DNA from: Stieleria maiorica
GTDB taxonomy: Bacteria; Planctomycetota; Planctomycetia; Pirellulales; Pirellulaceae
Length of the DNA stretch: 64,000 nt
Reading direction: 5' to 3'
NCBI RefSeq assembly: GCF_008035925.1
Contig: NZ_CP036264.1
Location: 1,337,409 to 1,401,408, forward strand
Positions within the stretch are counted from its first letter, which is position 1. The number at the start of each line of letters is the position of its first letter. Of this stretch, positions 18,601-29,282 are shown piece by piece. Position numbers and translations under genes: made by a program. The notes under the pieces are model-generated. The model was not told the DNA's origin, searched no databases, and was given only the letters and a program-made list of their open reading frames with translations.

Positions 18601-20166
18601 CAAGTCGTTCGATCGGCTCGTCGCGGCGAAGACGTGCGGCGCGTTCAGGTCACTGGCAGTTTAAAGAACCGAGACCAGGTGCGTGTCAGTGTTCCTGCGG
18701 TGACTGTCTTGGGAGCCAACTTGCGTGATCATCTGGTCGCGGTGCCGGGGCAATTGACGACCCAGGCGATTCAATGGCGTGCCCAGTCGGTCCGGTCATT
18801 AAAAAACGATCCAAACGTGTTTGCGTCCTTCCAGAACGAGGTCGAATCACCCGAACGCTATTCGTTCTATTCACCGATCGAATCGAATTGGTCGGTCGAG
18901 TTGGAACCGCTGTTGCAAGCGACGGTCAACCCGGTGGCACTGTGCTGCGATGCAAGGGTGTTTCTTGACAGCGATCACGTCCTGGTCATCCAGCGATTTG
19001 ACATCTTGCCGGAAACCCGAAATGAAGTCACCGTCGCTTTGCCCGTTGGCGCCACCTGTATCGGGATTTGGTCCGCCGGGCGCGAAGTCGATTTAAGTGA
19101 GTTGCCGCCGGGCCGCGGCAGCTCGGGCGATGTCTCGGATGACGATCAGGCCGACGGCCGGGACGACGACACGTCCAGGCTTCCCCAAACGTCGCGGTTG
19201 CGTGTCCCCTTGGCCTACAGTCGGCTGCCCCAATCGTTGGAGGTGCTGGTCGAAGTCCCGGTGGCGGGGCGAGCGATCACGAGTTACTTGAGCGAACTGG
19301 TCGACGTGCCGACCCGCGATCTATGGGTCACGTTCTATCAAACGCCGCTGGTCGGTCAGAATCGACGAATCACGCTGGAACGGCAAGACGGTGGCATGGA
19401 TCAGGTTCCGGACGACTTCGTGCGGCAACGATCGGCGCGGGCCTTTGCACTGGCGCAAAGTGTCGTGACTGCGATCGATCGCTCACGCGACATGCTGGCT
19501 GAACGAAGCGACGAAGAAATCAAACGTTGGTTGCTGCCATGGATCGCGCGCTATCAAGCGATTGCCAGTCGCAGCGGGCACCCGTTTCGGATGGTCCCGA
19601 CGTCCGGTCAGGACGCGGTCGGCGTCGCGGCGACGGCCACCGACGAAACAACAGAGCGTCGGTCGGACGAAGCGAATCGAGAACAGGACGCAACCGCCAG
19701 ACCGGCGGCGCCCGACGTTGATCCCGACATGACGAGGCGGTGGCAGGCGTATGATCGGCAGTTGTTGCAATTGGCGGGGCGTTTCCTGCAATCCAATCCC
19801 AGGCTTCCGCAAACCCTCTTCGCGCAACATCGGTTTTCGGAGTTCGAAGTGGCCTCGATTGTCCGTTTGGACACGTTTGCCGAGGGGCCGGTCCTGGTGC
19901 AATCGTTCACGCAGCGCGAGTCGCTTCAGGACTTGCTGGTCAACGTGATCACGCTGGTCACGTTCGGATTGGCCGTGATCCTGCTGTGGCCCTTTCGTGG
20001 CCGATTCCAAACCTGGATTCATGAACCTGCGGTCTGGTTGTTCGTCGTCGGTGTCCTGGGCCTGTTCCTGATCCCGATTCCCTTGGCCGTGACCCTGATG
20101 GTCATCGCGGTGACCGTCCCGCTGATCAATCGAATGAAATCCAAGTCGGTCCCGACGGGAATGTAA
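12607..20166 (+). CDS. Giant membrane protein B, apparent two-module fusion
   Basis: 2519 aa, starting at ATG 12607 inside protein A's stop (ATGA). An N-terminal hydrophobic signal (about 35-58) is followed by acidic low complexity with SASEP x3 and DKAAE x4 repeats. A first beta-rich module (about 170-1130) ends in about three membrane helices (1137-1210). After a loop, another signal-like hydrophobic segment (about 1254-1275, ending GGLAAQ) starts a second module (1290-2430), which ends in three further helices (2442-2513). Both halves thus repeat the plan of protein A. Both modules share an RLP...A..LVI..P-type motif (FDLRLPRTAQTRLVISTP; VRLAIPAIHAAKLIVEAP). I see no catalytic motif. An envelope or surface scaffold role is inference. 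Confidence 0.85.
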   Translation: MTPATTDNFVCRGGCDAAALLGLAMARGPFAVGRIGVARRLMLTLIAVGCALLATGQSRGQQVPETPPAVEQPADGPQGDTDRPSAEPDAAGPDAAGPKDDPSSASEPSASEPSASEPMDKAAEDKAAEDKAAEDKAAEDESPTTESAEGESSAAGVSDAVSSDDAAARQDRLTLPLPLRDRDGRPLRPIGVFLSQIVDLVPADFRAVSIRDLQQAIGNGAERFADSNQARLVSGFYDIRLDENLLVSEGSKLVLEHKPRPIIRRKLGQVNLAITGSPGGLRSPLSVGRGNLPRLEIDFSGELVAVVPGTPSADGFTATVEQSLGSAGIAAEDQREPDSAAGALDGWSQSEIRFGWTLRSQSVGAAKRFDLRLPRTAQTRLVISTPSDIVLESKQGVLVERPGPPPDADVQTRTGDIRWYVLEAGGLNRLEIDARRRSDGEANQPLFIRRESKQYEVDLSGVSWIHRMTLQFPRQRNRLRLRLPQGTVTAIRVNSIEAPYQVLRREDGQSLIDVDLPGGLVGVIDSVPAAAPAGGLRNEPASELLTLTIEGTSNWNLSDGICELPSVTPDEPNVLWTEASTQTIVAVMDPLEVAKWDLPPTWRQSIQTPTRAGETLLIADGPPPQNAQPDAIWSQLMLIEKEERFIEAVWTRLRVQQAPTPEVRSNSRIRCRLLQNHQSPFQMDVNPDWTVDSVTVVGSGRRITVPVDANRWVIWPTPSEAAQATFEVEVIARKNLPRNRNRLTMASTWIVRPLQHVGEHVVSIQPPPLRRWDGNSVMLQGRFESSTMDEESIAFFQPDSETLLIRSPTGEIPEVTLEPVDDSFGVALRHVIETEGSDVSETIVVRAETTQPISELSVLTGNSRQEEFSWSLRRTDQSATVSLPSSSVQRASPDPLGTYVITLEGRDLRQFELVGRRFFPVQDRLTLSLPSVRRTRGQTAEVRIDASWEISEIPPGVQLVPGTEANGSTSVAAGQPQYLRYEPLLRPEIRLRRAQPETAACLIWNQRFEVVANSRNEDLFHLTAEVSTRKPIHLSFDHELEIVSVSRNGVRQAADRTEVGEIWIDPERPSDQIAVLMRRRHASSDWFRRCRIPRVEVEGNVIRQQVAYQTGAGTLLLHRATDSLAGESGELGQGTVLILVARDVAIGLGWLVATVVFFMAWSIARWFPLGVHGLFVLTVLAISGAVIWWPAQAAIIGWIAVPLSAAALLHVVMADRRTTRVTGSGAGGSLRLDDTRSQRNARDRSADFSVSVPHSVLLFAIGWSATMGGGLAAQDSIGDDARRESDGGGMVETADNDPIELLVPLDPDYVPVGDKVYMSRADYESIRSDVDPDRPVDAQFQSAEYRVVLTPPRDAAGSIAAEIQADYQIQLVRESTQVRLPVRADLLRRIELVSGGETQIIRFTVDERGTVTAAIPSSRQSLLRLTYLPSVLTLGIEPGMAVGGDGPAWDERDSEPPGADPGPADPGLSGGDVRLDATSGMATTVVRLAIPAIHAAKLIVEAPREIQVESLGDPLGRSLFRSELGRYEADLGPVRELAIRCRAVKRPGQSAAQTLRRAYRISAGIESTVVECEITPEDSLREGDTLQLTILGGPPPSLTSIGWAMEESELADSSDRPPGANASLVSGVYRFEKQSSVDTPIRLLWRLPSVLNDPTSTEDSKTMPIPEVFSSVAQRWAATLFAIESAASIRVSELAKGSQPASEDEFLAAWRGYPGRIQRAFVIQDVFPSFVLLQDKFPTPTARLNHRLHVKETKMELRLKADLVDLRPSLQRIQITIPPRFRLVSCLVNGEPITSMTPLTVETPSGVRSQVPIGDNRINGATQIELLAESRVPIRGRTMLPRFAISSDGEIRETYRITRERSLDVRMTRSDDPAPGNENEPGTWKPATLTQDDLLAGRIPVVYAEFSGTPTDDDPIVVSRRASGSVFTCDQITRMRYADGQWFCDTLLELPGRTIPDYVDLTLPTRWAADLQVSGASVWGKRQSSDDVVTVVRVAVPAQVVRSARRGEDVRRVQVTGSLKNRDQVRVSVPAVTVLGANLRDHLVAVPGQLTTQAIQWRAQSVRSLKNDPNVFASFQNEVESPERYSFYSPIESNWSVELEPLLQATVNPVALCCDARVFLDSDHVLVIQRFDILPETRNEVTVALPVGATCIGIWSAGREVDLSELPPGRGSSGDVSDDDQADGRDDDTSRLPQTSRLRVPLAYSRLPQSLEVLVEVPVAGRAITSYLSELVDVPTRDLWVTFYQTPLVGQNRRITLERQDGGMDQVPDDFVRQRSARAFALAQSVVTAIDRSRDMLAERSDEEIKRWLLPWIARYQAIASRSGHPFRMVPTSGQDAVGVAATATDETTERRSDEANREQDATARPAAPDVDPDMTRRWQAYDRQLLQLAGRFLQSNPRLPQTLFAQHRFSEFEVASIVRLDTFAEGPVLVQSFTQRESLQDLLVNVITLVTFGLAVILLWPFRGRFQTWIHEPAVWLFVVGVLGLFLIPIPLAVTLMVIAVTVPLINRMKSKSVPTGM
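12918..13026 (+). repeat. Two in-frame 15-bp tandem repeats inside giant protein B
   Basis: Three copies of AGCGAGCCCTCAGCC-type units encode SASEP. They are followed by four near-identical units of GACAAGGCTGCGGAA encoding DKAAE. All units are 15 bp, so copy-number change by slippage would keep the frame. Confidence 0.9.
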
Positions 20167-20543
20167 CCCACCGTTGGTGTCTAGCCTTTAGGGACCGTCC
20201 AGCTGAGGGCGATGCTCTTCTTGGGGTACGATGGCCCTTCCGGGCCGTCGCCCGTGGGGCTCAGCGCGACGACCTAGAAAGGACGTCGTACACCGATCCG
20301 CCGACCACCTCTTACCCAATCGGCCAGATCATTTGGATTCGTCGCGTTTCGCCTCCGCCCTAAGCTGGACGGTTCCTTTAGGCGACTCTTCGCGCTGCGA
20401 CGCAGCGACCGTGTGCGGCGAATGCCTGTGCACCAACCGGCCCCATCGACAGTCTTTTTCACGTTTTCTGTAACGCCCTCCCGTCGGCTCCGCTTGGCTG
20501 GGTGTTGGCACAAAAAAACAATCATTTCACGGGAATTGGATCG
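20167..20543. other. Intergenic region occupied by a nested inverted-repeat element
   Basis: 377 bases between giant gene B and the next gene, with no supported gene. Outer arms at 20184-20209 and 20357-20382 are imperfect reverse complements (GCCTTTAGGGACCGTCCAGC against its partner). They enclose the GTACGATGG...GTCGTAC repeat at 20226-20291. The element could act as a transcription terminator after the giant operon. Confidence 0.6.
20226..20291 (+). repeat. 66-bp dispersed repeat, copy 1 (GTACGATGG family)
   Basis: Starts GTACGATGGCCCTTCCGGGC and ends CTAGAAAGGACGTCGTAC. The same element lies in opposite orientation at 29052-29117, with divergence only in the central loop. It contains internal GC-rich palindromes and is non-coding. 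Confidence 0.85.
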
Positions 20544-21308
20544 ATGAAGGTCACACTGGCAAACGTCGCATTTTGCTCGGTTCTGTTGCTTTCGGTCTTG
20601 GCGGGGGCGGGTTCGGCGTCGGCCCAGTCGAGTTCCAGCGGGTGCGACTCGGGCCACTGCTACAGCGGACCGGTCCGGCACCACACCGTCCACTACGTTC
20701 GGCCGGTGTACGGACATGTCCAATACGGCCATCGCGGCTACGGCTATGACCCGGCATTCGGGCGCGCCGCATTGATCCGGGCCGCGGCGACGGCCAACGT
20801 TTTGAACGCGAGTGCACGCACGCAGCACCTGCATGCCGACCGGTTGGAAATGGAAAACAGCGTCGCGTTCCTGGCGACGCGGTTGGAGCGAAAACAGATC
20901 AACAATCAGTCGCGGTTCGGGCACTTGCACGCTCGCGGTGAGCAGGTCCGTCAGGAAAAGCGGGCCGCGGTGCGATTGGTTTCCAGTCGGGCGCCACGCC
21001 GCCCCGTCGATCCGGTGACCGGTCAGGTCGCGTGGCCGATCTTGCTGCAGTCGAGCTACTACGAAAAGGCACGCGGACCGGTCGATCTGGTGTTTCACCA
21101 GCGCAGCGTCGTCGGACGCATCAACCCCGACTATTTTCTGCCGATGCGAGATTGGATCGAGCGGATCGAAAAGGAGTTGAAGGCAAACGTCGCCTACTAC
21201 GAGAAACGCGACTACTTGGAAGCCAAAGCGTTCCTGAGAAGTCTGATCGAGGAAGCCCGGGTCGAGATCACGCCGGCCCACTCTCAAAGCCAACTGGCGG
21301 CACGGTAA
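20544..21308 (+). CDS. Secreted hypothetical protein, helical and basic
   Basis: 254 aa from ATG 20544. A clear signal peptide (1-28, ending GSASAQ) precedes a His/Tyr/Gly-rich segment (about 33-70, HHTVHYVRPVYGHVQYG). The rest is helical and charged, with LEMENSVAFLATRLERKQIN and, near the C-terminus, WIERIEKELKANVAYYEKR and AKAFLRSLIEEARVEI. I recognise no family. It follows the giant-protein operon but is separated by a palindromic element, so co-expression is uncertain. A periplasmic or surface location is likely from the signal. Confidence 0.8.
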   Translation: MKVTLANVAFCSVLLLSVLAGAGSASAQSSSSGCDSGHCYSGPVRHHTVHYVRPVYGHVQYGHRGYGYDPAFGRAALIRAAATANVLNASARTQHLHADRLEMENSVAFLATRLERKQINNQSRFGHLHARGEQVRQEKRAAVRLVSSRAPRRPVDPVTGQVAWPILLQSSYYEKARGPVDLVFHQRSVVGRINPDYFLPMRDWIERIEKELKANVAYYEKRDYLEAKAFLRSLIEEARVEITPAHSQSQLAAR

Positions 21309-21330
21309 CGGGAAATTGGTTTCTCAGCTT

Positions 21331-21406
21331 GGTTTTCGGGTAGTGGACGAGGCGACGAGTCCATTCGGATTGCCAACTGCGAGGACTCCTCGCGTCGTCC
21401 ACGACC
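21331..21406 (+). repeat. Hairpin repeat, copy 1 (TAGTGGACGAGGCGACGAGT family)
   Basis: The left arm GTGGACGAGGCGACGAGTCC pairs with GGACTCCTCGCGTCGTCCAC on the right with few mismatches; the loop is ATTCGGATTGCC-like. It lies between a plus-strand gene end and the convergent waaA end. Related copies are at 37281-37357 and 38975-39042, all in the same orientation. Confidence 0.85.
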
Positions 21407-21419
21407 GCTTACCCGCGGT

Positions 21420-22748
21420 TCAGGCCGCGCGTTGTTGTCGGCCTTCGTCCACGGCGATGAACCGGCCGACCGCTTCAATCGTCCGTTCGGTGGCGCCGCG
21501 ATGTTGCTGGACGACCTGTCGCGCGGCGCGTCCGAGTGCGTCGGCCGCCGGGACGTCGTTCAAGCAACGCTGCACGAAGGATTCCAGTTGTGCGGCGTCG
21601 TTGACACGAACCGCCCCTTCGGCATCGAGCAATCGCTCGGCGATGTCGGCAAAGTTGCGGGTGTCGGGGCCGAACGCGATCGCACTGCCATAGCCGGCCG
21701 GTTCCAGCATGTTTTGTCCGCCGCGGTCTCCAAACGATCCTCCGACGGTGGCGATCTGGCCGACGCCCCACCACGATCGGAGCTCGCCGATCGTGTCGAT
21801 CAACAGCACTCGGTCGGCGGTCCATTTCAAGTGTTCCATCGAAACATCGTCGGATCGACGGTGCGCGACCAGCCCTTGTGATCGAACCAACTGGGCGACG
21901 CGATCAAACCGCTCTCGGTGACGCGGCACAAGGATCAAACGCAATTCGGAATGCTGCTCGCTGAGCCGTCGGTAGATGTCCAGTGCCATCGCCTCTTCGC
22001 CTTCCTGTGTGCTGCCGAAGACCCAGATCGCGTGCCAGGGATCGGCGCCCGCCCAACGGAGACGAGACTGCACTTCGATACATTCGCGCGATTGCGGGGC
22101 ATCGTCAAACTTCAGCGAACCGCTGATGGCGATCCGCGACGGCGGTGTACCGCAGCGGCCAAAATTCTCGGCCGATGATTCGTCTTGGCACTGGACGTTG
22201 CTGAGCGAGCGAAAGATCGATCGGGTCAGCCATCCGAATCGTTGGTAGCCGGCAGCACTACGGTCGCTCAACCGTCCATTGATGACGACGACATCGGTGT
22301 CGCGCTTTCGAGCGATCCGGATCAGGTTCGGCCACAATTCCAATTCCGCCAAGACCAGCAGGTCCGGACGCAAATTGGCAAGCGTTCGCCCCACCGCCCA
22401 CGAAAAGTCGAGCGGGCAAAAGAACACCCGATCGGCTCCGAACCGCTCGGTGGCCAAATCGTATCCGGTGTCGGTACTGGAACTGATCACGATGCGGGCT
22501 TGCGGATGTTGCGTCTGCAGTCGTTTGACCACGCCGCCGAGCAAGTTGACTTCGCCGACGCTGACCGCGTGCAGCCAAATGCATGGTCCGTTTCGGCCCT
22601 CACCCAGCAGACTCGATGCCTCACCCGCGGACAGCCCCAGCAGTTTCTGACGCCATCCGCGACGGTAGCGTCCATGTCGCACGCGGCGATACAGAATCCA
22701 GGGTGACAGCACCGACAGCGCGATCAAGTAGATGGCGTTGGCAAGCAT
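21420..22748 (-). CDS. waaA: Lipid A Kdo transferase (3-deoxy-D-manno-octulosonate transferase)
   Basis: 442 aa; E. coli WaaA is 425. The N-terminus has a membrane anchor (IYLIALSVLSPWILYRRV). The GT30 landmarks are WLHAVSVGEVNLL with the presumed base E66, RIVISSSTDTGYDLA, VLAELELWPNLI, GSLKFDD, and near the C-terminus GGSFGDRGGQNMLEPAGYG with the donor-binding region. It transfers Kdo from CMP-Kdo to lipid IVA at the inner face of the cytoplasmic membrane, implying LPS-type lipid synthesis. It is a single gene convergent with the preceding one; upstream lies a repeat block rather than other LPS genes. Confidence 0.96.
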   Translation of the reverse strand: MLANAIYLIALSVLSPWILYRRVRHGRYRRGWRQKLLGLSAGEASSLLGEGRNGPCIWLHAVSVGEVNLLGGVVKRLQTQHPQARIVISSSTDTGYDLATERFGADRVFFCPLDFSWAVGRTLANLRPDLLVLAELELWPNLIRIARKRDTDVVVINGRLSDRSAAGYQRFGWLTRSIFRSLSNVQCQDESSAENFGRCGTPPSRIAISGSLKFDDAPQSRECIEVQSRLRWAGADPWHAIWVFGSTQEGEEAMALDIYRRLSEQHSELRLILVPRHRERFDRVAQLVRSQGLVAHRRSDDVSMEHLKWTADRVLLIDTIGELRSWWGVGQIATVGGSFGDRGGQNMLEPAGYGSAIAFGPDTRNFADIAERLLDAEGAVRVNDAAQLESFVQRCLNDVPAADALGRAARQVVQQHRGATERTIEAVGRFIAVDEGRQQRAA

Positions 22749-22790
22749 GATGAGATTCCGTTCTCGGGGTTTCTCTCGTGGGGTTTCTCT

Positions 22791-23098
22791 CGTTCCCAGG
22801 CTCCGCCTGGGAACGGGATGCTAGGGAGGCTCCGCCTCCCGAGTGGGTCGTGCTGGCGAGGCGGGAGCCTCGCGGAAATAGCGTTCCCAGGCGGGAGCCT
22901 GGGAACGAGTTAATTGCGAGGCGGGAGCTTCGCGGAAATAGCGTTCCCAGGCGGGAGCCTGGGAACGAGTTGATTGCGAGGCGGGAGCCTCGCGGAAATA
23001 GCGTTCCCAGGCGGGAGCCTGGGAACGAGTTAATTGCGAGGCGGGAGCCTCGCCGGAAATGGCGTTCCCAGGCGGGAGCCTGGGAACGAGGTTTGAAT
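22791..23098. repeat. Tandem 60-bp block built on the GTTCCCAGG palindrome
   Basis: A lone palindrome CGTTCCCAGGCTCCGCCTGG with GAACG lies at 22791-22814. From about 22857 to 23098 a unit of 60 bp recurs four times; each unit holds GCGTTCCCAGGCGGGAGCCT with GGGAACGAG and a second motif GCGAGGCGGGAGCCTCGC. Copies differ by only a few bases. The block fills most of the gap between waaA and secA (22749-23132), which has no gene. Confidence 0.92.
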
Positions 23099-23132
23099 CC
23101 GCCTTCTGGCGAAGGTCGCTACATTTGGCCGG

Positions 23133-26849
<3,717 letters not shown>

Positions 26850-27202
26850 CGCTGAATCGCTTGCTAAGTTTCGATGTTTGATTGGCCGCGAGCATACAGA
26901 TTCGCCCGCAAGAGAGTCAGATTGGCAGCGCACCGCCCCCCGCGTCTAGAGCAGCCAATTTCGGGCCAAATAGACGAAAGTGCGGTTCGGTGCCACCTCA
27001 AAGGGGCACCCCGGATCCGATTCGGAGAAGCTAAATGCTTTGGGGGGCTTAGGTTAGGTTTTTTGGTTGATCAGGTCAACGGCGATCGAAAATGCGGCTC
27101 ACAAATGCCGGTCGGGGTTGTTTACGAGACTAACGAATTTTTCGTGCTGACGGTAAACTGTCGCTTCCGAACTCGTTTCCTGCTCCTCGTGCCCTCCCAT
27201 TC
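26850..27202. other. Divergent promoter region, secA/rpiB
   Basis: 353 bases between divergent starts. No gene, hairpin or recognised operator was found; it should contain both promoters. Confidence 0.5.
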
Positions 27203-27712
27203 ATGACCGATCCCAACCAACCCGGCAATCGACTACGCGTCGCCATCGGCGGTGACCACGCCGGATACCCGCTCAAACAGGTGGTTTCCCAGCAACTGGC
27301 CGCCGATCCCTTTGCGACCCTGGTCGGTGACATCATCGACTGCGGCACCGACAGCACGGCGCGCTGTGATTACCCGGATTTTGCCGTCGCGGTGTCCCGC
27401 GAGATCATTCTGGGCAACGCGGATCGTGGGATCGTGGTCTGTGGCAGCGGGGTCGGGGTGAGCGTCGCGGCGAACAAGATCCCGGGGATTCGCGCCGCGA
27501 TCTGTCATGACACCTATTCGGCCCATCAAGGCGTCGAGCACGATGATATGAACGTGCTGTGTATCGGCGGGCGGATCATCGGCAGCGAGTTGGCGTTGGA
27601 AATCGTTCGCGCGTTTCTGGGGGCTCGCTACACGCCTGGTGAGCGGCACCAGCGGCGGTTGGACAAGGTGATGGAAATCGAGGCCCAAGGTCGCGACGCG
27701 TTGGGGTTGTAA
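27203..27712 (+). CDS. rpiB: Ribose-5-phosphate isomerase B
   Basis: 169 aa. The N-terminal RVAIGGDHAGYPLKQ, the CDYPDFA motif, VVCGSGVGVSVAANKIPGIR with the active cysteine, and HDDMNVLCIGGRIIG are all RpiB/LacAB landmarks. It interconverts ribose 5-phosphate and ribulose 5-phosphate in the pentose phosphate pathway. Its TAA stop overlaps the aroC ATG by one base (TAATG), so the two are translationally coupled; both support supply of sugar phosphate/aromatic precursors. ATG 27203 is the first in-frame start and fits family length. Confidence 0.95.
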   Translation: MTDPNQPGNRLRVAIGGDHAGYPLKQVVSQQLAADPFATLVGDIIDCGTDSTARCDYPDFAVAVSREIILGNADRGIVVCGSGVGVSVAANKIPGIRAAICHDTYSAHQGVEHDDMNVLCIGGRIIGSELALEIVRAFLGARYTPGERHQRRLDKVMEIEAQGRDALGL

Positions 27713-28980
27713 TGGAAATTCTTGGCGGACCCTACTTCGGCGTCGCGGGCGCGGGGGAATCCCATGGCCCGGCGGTGACGACCATCGTCTTCGGATGTCC
27801 GGCCGGACTGATGATCCGGCGCGACCAGATCCAGCCGTTCCTGGATCGGCGCCGCCCGGGTGGCAACAAGTACGGCACGCCTCGAAACGAAAAGGACAAG
27901 GTGGTTTTCCTCGCCGGCCTGTATCAGACCGACCACGAGGCGTTGCTGGGTGGTGATGAAACCGGTGGGTCGAAGATCAGCGTCGAAGTCGACGGCGCGC
28001 GGTTTGAATCCGAAGGTTACGAGGCGGGCTACACCACCGGCGAACCGATCGCCGCGATGGTGTTGTCGACCAGCAAAAAGTCGGGCGACTACACCCAGTT
28101 CGTCGGGCCCAAGGGACAGGTTCGGCCCGGTCACACCGATTTGGTCAAGTACCACAAATCGCGTGGTTTCGTCGATGTTCGCGGCGGGGGCCGCAGCAGT
28201 TATCGCGTCACGATCAGCGATGTCGTCGGCGGCAGCATCGCGCGTTTGTTTCTGCAGCAGACCTTCGGCACCGTTCTGCTTTCGTCGATCGACCAGGTCG
28301 GACCACTTAAAGCGACGCGTTCGCTGGCCGAACGCTGCCAGGAGTTTTTGGCCCAGCAGGATTCGGTCGCCATCGATGCGGGCACCGTCGCCGCGTTACA
28401 GCAGGAAATCGACACCGCCGTTATCCCTTCCATCGACGGCGACTTCGCGACCGAAGCGGCCGAGTTGATTAAGCAGACCCGCAAGGCCGGCGATTCACTC
28501 GGCGCGGGCATCGAGGTGGTGGCGTTGAACGTCCCGCCGCTGCTAGGGGATCCGCTGTACCAGAGTTTGAAGGTGCGGATCATGGGGGCACTCGGCGGAC
28601 TCAATGCCGTTCAGTCCTGTGAAGTCGGCTCCGGGGCGGCGGTGATCGAGCGGGTGGGCAGCGAAAACAACGATCCGATTCGCAGCGGCGGGTACGTCTC
28701 CAACACGCATGGCGGGTTGATCGGCGGTATCACGACTGGCATGCCGCTGGTGTTTCGCGTCGGATTCAAACCGACCTCCACGATCAACAAGCCGCAGTTG
28801 TCGGTCACCAAGGACCTGACGGAGATCGATTTTCAGCTCGAAAAAGGCCGCCACGATCCCTGCGTCGGCGTCCGCGCCGGCGTGACGCTGGAATCTCGCG
28901 TCGCGATCGAGTTGATGAATGCGGCGCTCAGCCAGAAGGCGCAGAGTCTGGGCGACGGATTGCCGAGGTTGTTCGAGTGA
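27712..28980 (+). CDS. aroC: Chorismate synthase
   Basis: 422 aa, longer than E. coli AroC (361). GESHG (16-20), RRRPGGNKYGTPRNEKDKV, GHTDLVKYHKSRGFVDVRGG and KPTSTINKPQ are clear signatures. It converts EPSP to chorismate using reduced FMN. Chorismate is then needed by the pabA product (35576) and the chorismate-lyase-like protein (62474) in this window. It is coupled to rpiB by TAATG. The extra length lies mostly in internal loops. Confidence 0.97.
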   Translation: MEILGGPYFGVAGAGESHGPAVTTIVFGCPAGLMIRRDQIQPFLDRRRPGGNKYGTPRNEKDKVVFLAGLYQTDHEALLGGDETGGSKISVEVDGARFESEGYEAGYTTGEPIAAMVLSTSKKSGDYTQFVGPKGQVRPGHTDLVKYHKSRGFVDVRGGGRSSYRVTISDVVGGSIARLFLQQTFGTVLLSSIDQVGPLKATRSLAERCQEFLAQQDSVAIDAGTVAALQQEIDTAVIPSIDGDFATEAAELIKQTRKAGDSLGAGIEVVALNVPPLLGDPLYQSLKVRIMGALGGLNAVQSCEVGSGAAVIERVGSENNDPIRSGGYVSNTHGGLIGGITTGMPLVFRVGFKPTSTINKPQLSVTKDLTEIDFQLEKGRHDPCVGVRAGVTLESRVAIELMNAALSQKAQSLGDGLPRLFE

Positions 28981-29282
28981 CCTCGACTAAATAGCCCGGG
29001 GCGCAGCAATGGTGGCCGGCCAATCGCCCGTGCGAGGTCTAGCTATCGCCCGTACGACGTCCTTTCTAGGTCGTCGCGCAGAGTTCAGCGGACGACGGCC
29101 CGGAAGGGCCATCGTACATCGGAGAGGCCACGGCACCCGAAGTGGACGTTCCCGATCGGCGGGCCAGAGCCGATTCTTGGTGCCAAACGCGTCAAATCAC
29201 CAGACAAACGGCGGCGAGTTGTTAAGATGGACGCCGCAGATCGCGTTTGCTTCCATTGCCAAGAACGTCTCGTCAATCGTCC
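28981..29282. other. Intergenic region with inverted copy of the GTACGATGG repeat
   Basis: 302 bases without a gene. The repeat occupies 29052-29117; the remainder should include the promoter of the downstream zinc-ribbon protein. No other structure was seen. Confidence 0.5.
29052..29117 (-). repeat. 66-bp dispersed repeat, copy 2 (GTACGATGG family)
   Basis: Reverse-complement copy of 20226-20291. It begins GTACGACGTCCTTTCTAGGT and ends CGGAAGGGCCATCGTAC. The arms are identical; the central bases differ. Confidence 0.85.

Noticed and set aside
22857-23098. CRISPR array considered because of regular 60-bp spacing
   Set aside because: The whole 60-bp unit is repeated, with no unique spacers, and no cas gene is present.
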